Source of the DNA: Silene conica
Lineage: Eukaryota; Streptophyta; Magnoliopsida; Caryophyllales; Caryophyllaceae
NCBI GenBank assembly: GCA_029255685.2
Contig: CM055317.2
Coordinates: 68,437,460 to 68,501,459 of the forward strand
DNA: 64,000 nt
Direction: 5' to 3'
The notes beneath the pieces were generated by a model. That model saw nothing but the letters and a program-made list of their open reading frames with translations. It was not told the DNA's origin and did not search any database. A program made the translations under genes and the position numbers. How positions within the stretch are numbered: position 1 is the stretch's first letter; each line of letters starts with the position of its first letter. This document shows positions 1 to 9,490 of this stretch, one piece after another.

Positions 1-1069
1 AAGAGCAAAATAAACAAGGGAATTAAAATAAGGTAAAAAGGAGATTAGGAACTTTGGTTCCCCATGGTTAAAACAAGGCAATGATAGATAAAATAACCAA
101 ATAACACAATCCCAAGGAACAAAGAATAAACCTTTAGGTCAATATTCTACCCAATTCTTACGGTCTTAGGGTTCCTAGAAAAGCACTAAACTTTCGTTCA
201 TAGGGCAATCCCAAAGTTGTTGTTAAACTAATCCTAATAATCTTTCAATCTTAAGGATTAGTTCACCAACAACAATGGGGGATTGGTAATTCAATCATTA
301 AACTATCAAAATCAAATCTTTACCATGGTTCCCCTAATTCCTAATCACAAGAATTAGCTATGCATGATTTTAACTATGAAATTAACAATAACAAGAACTA
401 AGAACATCAAGGGAATCAACATAATTAAAGATGACAATAAAAGGGGAAACATGTATTGAGAAATAATAATAAGATGAACAACAAGATTAATTGAAAGGGA
501 AAGATTAATTGTAGCAAACTTGCAAGCTTAATTGGAATTCAAGAACAAAGATTGAAACTTGGAAAGTATTCTCTAAAACTATGGAGTTTTCTCTAAACTA
601 GGCTGTTTGACCTAATTAAGGAGTTTTGGCCTCCTTAAATAATTTCTAAATTACAAGATTAAACGAGTAAAACACGAAATAAAACCCGCGGACACAGTTG
701 CTGGGTCGGTCGACCTAAAATCTGGGTCGGTCGACCTCTTCTGTTGATATCGGTCTTTCCGGATTCTGGGCTTTGGTCGGTCGACCTCTTTAGTGGGTCG
801 GTCGACCCTTTCCTGTACGTTTCGGCGTGAATTTGGCCCGTAAACAACACTTGGATGTGCATCCGGATCCTTGCTCCGCGTATTTACTCAAAAACAGCTT
901 TCGGAGGACGATTAAAGTTCGGTTTTGCCCACTTCCGCGAATTCCTACATTTAAAACATAGAAATGCCAAAGTAAACCGTTTCGGGAGAAATAGCAACTA
1001 AAAGTCACGAAAATATAAGAAAATACGTGCCAAAAGGATAAATAAAATGCATAAAATAGGCACGTATCA
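1..1069 (-). mobile_element. Partial LTR of an Athila/Tat-like Ty3 retrotransposon
   Basis: Read on the minus strand, an LTR starts at 1069 with TGATACGTGCC and runs leftwards out of the window, so its other end and target duplication cannot be seen. It is placed by analogy with the three other LTRs here: the same TGAT start, a long promoter-proximal region with CG-rich palindromes (703-808), and a TATA-like TATTTAAG near 637-645 on the minus strand. Its sequence is otherwise clearly different from the other three, so it is a separate family with the same architecture. Class is inferred from architecture, since no coding region is visible. Confidence 0.7.
703..808 (-). repeat. Four GGTCGACC palindrome modules in LTR U3
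   Basis: The motif GGGTCGGTCGACC, or its close variants, occurs at 703-715, 724-736, 775-786 and 795-808. Each contains the perfect palindrome GGTCGACC. They sit upstream (minus-strand sense) of the TATA-like box of the LTR. Confidence 0.85.
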
Positions 1070-1195
<126 letters not shown>

Positions 1196-1265
1196 TTTTT
1201 TCGTTTTATTTGAAGTATACATGTTTAATAAATAAAATTTCTGGTTATATATATATATATAATAA

Positions 1266-1330
1266 ATATAATTTGTCGCCTTCTCTTAAAATAAAAGTAC
1301 ACAACCCCGTGATTTTTCACGGGTGTTACA
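1266..1330 (+). repeat. Hairpin-ended repeat, copy 1
   Basis: About 65 bp ending in the hairpin CCCGTGATTTTTCACGGG followed by TGTTACA. A second diverged copy in the same orientation is at 2085-2145. The hairpin near the end resembles a Helitron 3' end, but a clean CTRR terminus is lacking. Confidence 0.5.
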
Positions 1331-1544
1331 TTAGAAAATAAAATGCTGAAGATAACCTTCATTATGAATGAGAGACCTTCATTATGCCAGGACTGTGTTG
1401 GTTGTAAGAACGTATTTTAATGCCCGCCATTTTACAGAATTTGAATAAATTTAACAACTTTAAGACACTTACAAAATATTAAACGATCCTGATAAAACGA
1501 AAACTTCAAGGTGTACTTATGAAAAATTTTGATTATATAATAAC

Positions 1545-2076
1545 TAGGGGTGAGCAAAACCGTATACCCGGTACGGTTTTGAAAAGCGTATCGGGTATAC
1601 GGTTTTAAAAATTGCAAAAATCACTATACGGATCCGATACGGTTTTCGGGTACTCGAAAAAATCGTGTATACGGAATCCGTATATACGGATACGATTTGG
1701 TGAGGAATGCCCAATTAAATATTGTAGTTATTCAAGTACTAATAATTACATCTAACATGCCTACAACTAATGATGAAAGAGTAATTTTTTATTTATTAAG
1801 ATAAGTTAGTAAAATAAGTCATAAAAAACCATTAAGAATGGAAGTTGAAAGCTGAACTTCGCGTTTCATTAATTTTTTTATACAAAAATTTCAAACCGTG
1901 TCTAAATCGTATATACGGTTTCCTTTTTGCCCGACCCGGATACGGTACGGTTTTTTGAAAACTGTATCGTATATACGGATATCCGTATCGTACATACGGA
2001 AATTCGTATAATTCAAACCGTATACCGTATCGTATCCGTATTATAAAACCGTATCGGAATTTTTTGCTCACCCCTA
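1545..2076. mobile_element. Non-autonomous hAT element (532 bp)
   Basis: The left end TAGGGGTGAGCAAAA is matched by its inverted copy at the right end. It is flanked by a perfect 8-bp duplication ATAATAAC (1537-1544 and 2077-2084), the hAT signature. The interior is built of short palindromic runs around GTATACGG/CCGTATAC on both sides of an AT-rich centre, so it can fold on itself. No transposase is encoded; the open frames inside are fortuitous. Confidence 0.93.
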
Positions 2077-2084
2077 ATAATAAC

Positions 2085-2145
2085 TATAATTTGTCGTTTT
2101 CTTTTAAAAAACTACACGACCCCGTGATTTTTCACGGGTGTTACA
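2085..2145 (+). repeat. Hairpin-ended repeat, copy 2
   Basis: Diverged copy of the repeat at 1266-1330, ending in the same CCCGTGATTTTTCACGGG hairpin and TGTTACA. The hAT element at 1545-2076 inserted directly at its left edge. Confidence 0.5.
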
Positions 2146-2204
2146 GTAGTTAACAATTAACATTCAAACTAACAAGCCTAACCTAATTAACATTAACAAT
2201 AAAA

Positions 2205-2209
2205 CCAAT

Positions 2210-2256
<47 letters not shown>

Positions 2257-2450
2257 AAACAAAATATAAGTTTAATTAAAACTAACAAGTCTAATTAAAA
2301 CTAAAACTAAAACTAAATAAAAAAAAAAACTAACCTTGTTGGCGGTGCGTGCGGTGGTGGTGGTGGTGGTCCTCGGTAGTGGTGGTGGTGCTTGCGGTAG
2401 TGGTGGTGTGTTGGAGTAGTGGTGGTGCTTGAGGTGGTGGTGGTGTGTCG
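2205..2450. repeat. AAC and GGT simple repeats
   Basis: An (AAC)n tract at about 2207-2253 is followed by a GGT/GGTGGT-rich tract at about 2345-2450. The stretch from 2450 to 2858 shows no gene that I recognise. Confidence 0.9.
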
Positions 2451-2858
2451 TGGGTGAGGGGTTTGGGTGGGTTTAGAGTGTTTTGAATTTGTGAGGTTTT
2501 TTCGAGGTAAAGGGCAAGAATGTCTTTTTTTTAATTTCGTCGACGATTTGTTCTAAAACGTCGACGACCTTCCGTAAGTGGGTTTTAAAATATGCGTTTT
2601 ACATAAGATTAGTTGGTTTGGAAAATGCTTAATGGGCCTTTAGATTCACTAGAGAGCAAAATGTTGGTATAGGCCTTTTTTTATTAGATGAAGAGTAAAG
2701 GGTCCAATGAAGGAACACAAATATTTAGGTTTATCACAAAATTGAAGCAAACTTCCGTATTCAAAAGTAAACAATGAAATGAATATTTAACGAATTTTGT
2801 GAATTTCACGGGAATTAAAACTAGTTATTACAATATTGAGATAACTAATAATTGTCGT

Positions 2859-3600
2859 TCATTGTTTTAATGACTCAATGAATGCTTCCATAGCACAATC
2901 CATCTCACCCATAAAAGCGGTTTAAATCCCAGAAAGAACCTCTGCAAAATGAACCGGTCTGTAAACTAATGGATTATCCTTGCTAACAAAAGCCTTAGCC
3001 GGTTGAACCATGCAATCCTTTCTCGGTTCCATGAAAAATGTCGCGGTTGTCCTCGCTCTCGTTGCGTTTGTTACCACTCGATGTTTCACACTCTTGAGCT
3101 TGTCGTTGGTCACTATCTGAAATATTGTGTTTTTATATTAAATGGGGAACATTAGGCTGAATATAATTTTTCTTTTTTTTGACGAAAAGACGGAATATAA
3201 GAGAGTAATAATATTACCTCTAAGAGGTTTCCGACATTAACCAAAAATGAATACGGCCTAGGATTAATGGATATCCATTTGCCTTGATGGAAGACTTGGA
3301 GCCCCGGGACGTCATCCTGCAGTAGTATTGTCATTAACCCGGGGTCATAATGCTCGGACAAACCCCAAGTTAAATTTGGGTCAGGACATTTTGGGTAATG
3401 GTTTACCGTCATGGTTGGCTCTTGACACAAGTTTTCCTTCTCAAAATACTCAGAATCGAACCCGAGTCCTTCACTTAATAGCTTTAGGATCTGTGATCCT
3501 AGAGATCTTACGACACTTGCATATTTCCCAACCACCTCCCTGACATAATCGTTATGAAAAATAATCGTAATGGGTAAGATAGGGATCCAAACTATCATTA
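2859..3600 (-). pseudogene. 2-oxoglutarate/Fe(II)-dependent dioxygenase pseudogene, 5'-truncated
   Basis: Two exons encode the C-terminal half of a plant 2OG dioxygenase (flavonol synthase / DMR6-like superfamily). The upstream exon (about 3600 to 3218) carries the NHYPKCPDPNLTWGLSEHYDP stretch with the iron ligands H and D. It ends at a good donor (GAG/GTAATA, 3218/3217). The downstream exon starts at 3116 after TTTCAG and reads IVTNDKLKSVKHRVVTN, with the second iron histidine. The 2OG-binding R-x-S motif appears as RTT. The frame then meets TAA at 2922-2924. Beyond it the same frame continues for about 20 family-plausible residues to TGA at 2859-2861, so this stop looks like a point mutation. 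The N-terminal half (usually a separate exon of about 170 aa) is absent, and the 5' part near 3560-3600 seems frameshifted. I infer a dead copy; the substrate cannot be told. Confidence 0.85.
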
Positions 3601-3831
3601 AAAAAAATTGCGAGGAGTTTATGGTTGCAGCCAAATTCATATATATTTATAACGTCAACTCAATTTCTTTTATGTTGACAATACATTAAAAGGCACGTTG
3701 AAATTAAGTTATACAACATCGAATTGAGTACCTAAAAATGTAAAATATCATTATAAAATATAATTTATTAGTATTTATTATAATTATGATATTGTAATAT
3801 TGATTATTAGTCATAAATCGTTATTTAATAA

Positions 3832-3985
3832 TTATATATACAAATCGACATCGACATTATATTATAATATATAATATATTTATAATATGTAATATATAAG
3901 TTGACGTTTTAAATGGATTATATATACAAATCAACATCAACATTATATTATAATATATAATATATAATATATAAGTTGACGTTAT
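3832..3985. repeat. Short AT-rich tandem duplication
   Basis: Two imperfect copies of an about 75-bp unit that ends in TATAAGTTGACGTT (about 3832-3915 and 3919-3985). It lies upstream of the dioxygenase pseudogene, where the missing first exon would be expected. I see nothing else between 3606 and 4413. Confidence 0.75.
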
Positions 3986-4421
3986 AAATATATCATTTAC
4001 GTACGTAGAAATTATTGTTTATGAAATAAATTAGAATTAGAACGTAATATTTACAAAACGAAAATAAACTTAGCCGTTGTTCGAAAATTAATTTAGGAAG
4101 CTTTGTCGTGAGTTCCACCGTAAATGATTTTAAAAAATTAATTGTTCGACTAATGACGTGGCTTCACCATAAATGATTAAATTTTTCTGTATTAATATAA
4201 ATAAGATTTAGAAATTGAGTCACTTAAAGACGTTTGCATGATTTAACAGAGTTAATATATGTCATCTTATGCTATGTTTATGAAATTTGGAAAATGACTT
4301 CTTATTAAATTTACTCGAGCTTGACCATGGAAACTCCGCTCATTTCGACGTGGTCTCAAAAGAATATGGCAAAGTTACCCCTAAAGTACGTCTTCTCGCC
4401 ACAAAGACGACCTAACGACAA

Positions 4422-4973
4422 CAGGGCCGTCTCCGAGATTTTGGTGGCCCTGTGCGAAATTTCAAATGAGGCCCTTTTTTATAGTTTTTTTGTTTGAATG
4501 TGAAATTATTATTAAAACGATATTATTTATTATAAACAATAATAAATTATTTTTAGGTAAAATTTAAGTTTTAAACTACACAAAAAAAATGAATATATAT
4601 ATATATTCACTTGTCAAATGAATATTTTTGAGTAATTTAAATGGTGAAATACATTCAATAATACAAATAAAACCTATTTTTACGTGATATAAGAGAAAAA
4701 TTAAAGAATCCGATAAATTGTCAAATGTGTAAAACTCAAGAGGATGATTTTATCATGAAGGCAAAATAAAAAAGAAATTTAAGAAAAGAGGTGAGTGGGA
4801 ATCGAACTCGCGTTGTTTGGAACAAATGTAAGGTTTCAACCATTAGAATAGTTTCAATATGCTACTATATGGACACCCTTTTACTTATATGTACAATTTA
4901 ACACTTTATTAGGCCCTCCACAATTGGGGCCCTGTGCGACCGCACGGGCCGCACAGGCTAAAAGCCGGGCCTG
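4422..4973. mobile_element. Non-autonomous hAT element (552 bp) with tRNA-like module
   Basis: The ends are CAGGGCCG and CGGGCCTG, inside a perfect 8-bp duplication AACGACAA (4414-4421 and 4974-4981), typical of Ac-like hAT elements. Subterminal stretches at both ends share GGCCCTGTGCG. The interior is AT-rich and non-coding. On the minus strand, a tRNA-like stretch occupies about 4797-4860. Confidence 0.93.
4797..4860 (-). other. tRNA-like module (B-box) inside hAT element
   Basis: On the minus strand this reads like a degenerate tRNA 3' half, with a B-box-like GAGTTCGATTCCC (rc of 4797-4809) and a weak A-box-like CTAATGGTTGA upstream. No intact cloverleaf is evident, so it is not called a tRNA gene. 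Confidence 0.55.
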
Positions 4974-4981
4974 AACGACAA

Positions 4982-5600
4982 CGTTGTTGCGACAAGAATA
5001 CCAATCATGGAACTCGACGAATAGGAAACTTGTGATAGACCAAATCTTACAAAAAAATTGCTTGGGCCGCAAGTGAATTTGGTGTTTTCGAGGTTTGTAT
5101 TCGCCAAAATAACCCTTCATCAAACTATTGTCCAAACTAATTAACCATTTATTTTTACCGTACTAATTATTACTTCGTAGTTGTTTCAAATATTGAAACT
5201 CGAACCTTTTTTATCTCTTAATTATTCAATGGTTATTCGGGTAATTAAAATTGTCATAAGGTTATTATGACAAATAGGTTTACACAAATGATTATTTTGG
5301 TAAAAACACCCTATTTTAATTTATGTGAGCTTTAAATCTAGAATATAATTCTATATATGTATCGAATTGGTTATTTGGACGGTTGATTGACCATGGAGTG
5401 TCGCTTTGACTTATAGATGAAACCAGGTGTACCACAAAAGATTTTTTTCGCACTCCAATGAGTGGAAAATACGCGTACTACTCAATGGACTTAAGCAAGA
5501 AATTCATACTATACACGAGTAGTATAGACTACGACCGAGAGTCACTCCATCATTGGAGAGACGCAGCGAGGCAGCGTTGCACGCCTCCTATTGAAGAATG
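4982..5600. other. Intergenic sequence, no gene recognised
   Basis: AT-rich sequence between two hAT elements. The short open frames show no recognisable protein similarity. Confidence 0.6.
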
Positions 5601-5608
5601 CGTGCGGT

Positions 5609-6671
5609 TAGACCTGTCAAAACCTGACCCGGCCCGAAAACCGACCGGAACCCGACCCGTAAATAACCCGTAAATGACCCGGTTTTTTCAACCTGAACCC
5701 GAAAGATACCCGAACCCGTTTTGACCCGTAAACAGCGGGTCAAAACCCGACCCGCAGAGGGTTGACCGTTGGGTCAAGACAATATATCGTTTTCAAAATA
5801 TACAATGTCAAATAAGTATTGATGACATATAATTTTTTGAGGAGAAATATGTATATATATGCGGTATGTCACGTCATCACCTCATACAACATGCCACGTC
5901 ACCACCTCAAACAACATGCCACGTCATCACCTCAAAGTGTGTGTCACACCGTCACTTTCACCGTAGTACGTCGAATTGCATTTTACGCCAGCAGCGCCAA
6001 CTCATCACCTCGAACCACATGCCACGTCATCACATCGAAGTGTGTGTCACGTCGTCACTTTTAGTGTAGTACGTCAAGTTACATTCCACGTTAGCACTGT
6101 CACCTCATTATTTCGACGGACCACATATCACGTCATTACATCGAAATGTGTGCCATACTATCACTTACACCTCATTCCACATAATTGCCTAGGCCCACAT
6201 GCCATATCATCACCTCAAAATATGTGTCATACCGTTACTTTCATCGTATTACGTTGAACTGAACCACACTTCGCGTCAACACTTCCACCTCATCACCTCA
6301 GATCATATGTCACATCATCATTGTTATCTTATTTGAGTCTCATTATCGTACTTAGCGAGTTAGTAAGGATGATGATGATGATAACGATGGTGATGTTGGT
6401 GGTGAGGGCAAAAATGGTGACAATTAAGGTAACTAAGACGAGCAAAAGGATAAAAAAACGTATAAAGGGTAGGAATTACGATATAAAATAAGTTTTAAAA
6501 AATGTGAGGAAAAGATGTTGATTGACCCGTATTTTTACCCGAACCCGACCCGGAACCCGTATAGACTTGACCCGTATTTTACCCAACCCGAAATACACCC
6601 GACCCGTATTTTACCCGAACCCGTATCTACCCGACCCGCAACCCGCCCGTTCGACCTGTTTGACAGGTCTA
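5609..6671. mobile_element. Non-autonomous hAT element (1063 bp) with internal minisatellite
   Basis: The terminal repeat TAGACCTGTCAAA and its inverted copy are flanked by a perfect 8-bp duplication CGTGCGGT (5601-5608 and 6672-6679). Subterminal regions at both ends are dense in ACCCG units (about 5625-5765 and 6520-6655), and a direct-repeat array fills 5860-6320. The apparent ORFs inside are by-products of the repeats. Confidence 0.93.
5860..6320 (+). repeat. Degenerate minisatellite, unit like CATGCCACGTCATCACCTC
   Basis: Many imperfect copies of a unit around CATGCCACGTCATCACCTC, interleaved with variants carrying AAAGTGTGTGTCAC. The array lies wholly inside the hAT element at 5609-6671. 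Confidence 0.85.
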
Positions 6672-8307
6672 CGTGCGGTGGCCTCAAAATCCCCTTCGAT
6701 ACAAGTCATGATCGGTTTATTTGCCTCTTCTCAAACTCAACAAACCGTTTTGATTTGATTAGAATATTAATAAATAAACTCTCAATAAAATAGTAATAAA
6801 ATATCAGTTGGATAATTATTGAATTAGTTAATAAAATAATTGATTTCATTGGTTATTTTTTAGAGCAATTTCATTGGCTATTACTTTGGTTAAATAAATT
6901 AAGTACGTAGTATATAAATAAAAAGATAATTAAATAGTAATAAAATATCAGTTGGATAACTATTGTTTTTAGAGCGATTACACTAGCTATTATTTCGTTA
7001 AATAAACAAAGTATATAAATAAAAAGATAAAAAGATAATTAAATTGTAATAAAATATCGGTTGGATAATGATTGTTTTTAGAGTGATTAGATTGGCTATT
7101 ACTTTGGTTAAATAAATTAAGTATATAAATAAAAAGATAATTAAATAGTAATAAAATATCAGTTGGATAATTATTGATTAGTTAATAAAATAATTGATAA
7201 CTAAGAATTTTGGCTACCGTAAAGTTATGGTATAATTTGTTTCTCTTCTCTTATTTAGTTAATAGCATAAATAGATGTATTTATGAATATATTAAGCACT
7301 TAAGTTTACGAGGTATAATTAAAAAAATACAAACTACGGAATACGAACACATAAGAATATGGGCTAATGTAAAAAGATTAAGAGTTTAAGGGAATCACGA
7401 ACTAAAAAATACGAGCACAGAAGAATGCGAGCTATTAACCTAATAATACTGGCTAATATAAAAAGAATACGATCCGAGCTATTAAGCTAAGAATAAGAGC
7501 TAATGTAAAAACAATACGAGCTATTAAGATAAGACGAGTTTTAAAATACGAGCACAAATGACAAATGAATACAAGCTAATGAAAAAACAATAGAGTTATT
7601 AAGATAAGACGAGCTTCAAAATATGAGCACAAATGAATACGAATACGAGATTAAAAGGATCACGAACTTAAATATACGAGCACATAAGAATACGGCCTAT
7701 TAAGATGAGAATATGAGCTAATGTAAACAGAATACGAAAACATGAGCTAATTGAAACACTTCTCGAACTAAAAAAGTAGAATCAGATTTGAAAGACGTCA
7801 AATTTCATGATATAATAAACACTTAAGATTACGAGGTATAATTAAAAGAATACGAGCTACAAATTACGAATACATAAGAAATACGAGCGGATGTAAAATG
7901 AATAAGAAATTAAGAGAATCGGGAACTAAAAAATACGAGCACACAAGAACGCGAGCTATTAACGTAAGAATGTGAGCTAATAAAGCTATTAAACTAAAAA
8001 TACGAGCTATTAAAATAAGAATACGAGCGTATAAGAGGATCACGAACTTACAAATATGAGCATGTAAGAATACGGGATAATATAAAAAGAATACGAGCTA
8101 ATGTAAGAAGAATACGGGCTAATAAGAAAATAATACGAGCCTGGTACATCTAATGTTTTATTAGCCATCAAAAACAATCATACCTGAATTATTCTTGATA
8201 CTATATAGCTATTATACTAAGTATTTTTAGAAGATTAACTGTTACGATAATTACTTTGAAACTACGTCAAGATATTACCCGGGCAACGCCCGAGGCATGA
8301 AATCTAG
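6672..8307 (+). mobile_element. Helitron-like region with AT-rich repeats and a 3' hairpin terminus
   Basis: The right end has hairpin CGGGCAACGCCCG (8279-8291), then 12 nt, then CTAG (8304-8307) followed by T, which matches a Helitron 3' end. Upstream are two diverged repeat fields: units containing AAATAGTAATAAAATATCAG (about 6785-7185) and units around AATACGAGCTAATGTAAAAAG (about 7330-8140). No RepHel protein is encoded, and I could not fix the 5' TC end, so the left limit is nominal. Confidence 0.6.
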
Positions 8308-9490
8308 TAAGTTGTATATTCATTGATCATTATGTTATTCCTAATTAGGTGCTAAAACAACTACAATTTGACAACTATTTTCTCATATAATACCTAAAAT
8401 GGAAAATGGTAATCCTATGAATTGAAACACTTGTATTAAAATTTTAATCCTTGTAAATTACACGGCTTTGCTATTAAAATAGTGTTATCATCAAAGAATG
8501 TAAAAGATATTGATTAAAGTGTTGTTTAATATTTTCTATTCGTATTATAATTTCACTTTGCAATTAGAGAGTGTTTAGCAACATGAATTTAATTTGAAAT
8601 ATGTCAATTGAAATATAGCAAAGTGAAATAAAAATTTGGAAATGGGGGTGTGTGTGTGTGTTAGGGGGTGAACTTCAAATGTGGTTATTTTAACCTTACT
8701 TGGATTTAGTTGACTTTCCAAATCCAATTCTAATAAGTTTGCCAAACAACAAAATCGTTCCAAATCCAAATTTGAAAATACAATCTTAGTTCCCAAACAT
8801 ACCACTAAACAAAACTGAAATGAGCTAAAACTAAGCCAGATAGAACAGGACTTTAATGGAACCGAGGTAAACTAAATGCAGTTGAAAATACAATCTTAAT
8901 TCTCAAACACACCATTATAGAATTTCTACATGATTGATGTACTCACTATAGCTAATGAAGTCTTGCATATTTACTACAAAATGATTGTTTTATTAAGCAT
9001 TTCTAGCTCTAATAAAACAAACCGTGCTTTAAGCATGAAGTTGTTATGACTTGAAAGCCCACTTCGAGCCGTATATAGCCGAACTAATTAGGCCTATATA
9101 GATACATTTGGGACACTTACTATGTCTTAGCAAGACTCAAAATTGTTCCTGCCCGTCTCAAAATCTCCTTTAGTTCTGCTTTACCATTGTTATATATGCT
9201 CAATAAAAAAAAGCATATCATATTCTATATAATATTCTTGTTATATGAGGAGTAGATTTAATATTTTACCTTAAATATTCGTGCTTTATATAAGAACAAA
9301 TTTGAATGAACATACCCGTGCAAATTTGCACGGGTTTAAAACCATTTGCACGGTTTAAAATTAGTCTCATACGAAGACAAGAGACCATGTGGAGAGGCAA
9401 GAGTAGAAAATCCTTGACAAATAACTTAAGAAATTATGAGCTCTGGCTAAATAGGAAATAACAAAATGAGCTTCAATGTCTATGAGCTTA
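8308..9490. other. Intergenic; 3' flank of the bL32m gene
   Basis: No gene recognised. A perfect palindrome CCCGTGCAAATTTGCACGGG lies at about 9315-9334 with a partial second copy after it. The stretch just below 9490 is probably the 3'UTR of the adjacent minus-strand gene. Confidence 0.6.

Noticed and set aside
5819..6257. Overlapping ORFs rich in His, Ser and Thr
   Set aside because: They arise from the minisatellite inside the hAT element.
9315..9334. Perfect palindrome as a Helitron end
   Set aside because: No CTRR follows at the right distance.
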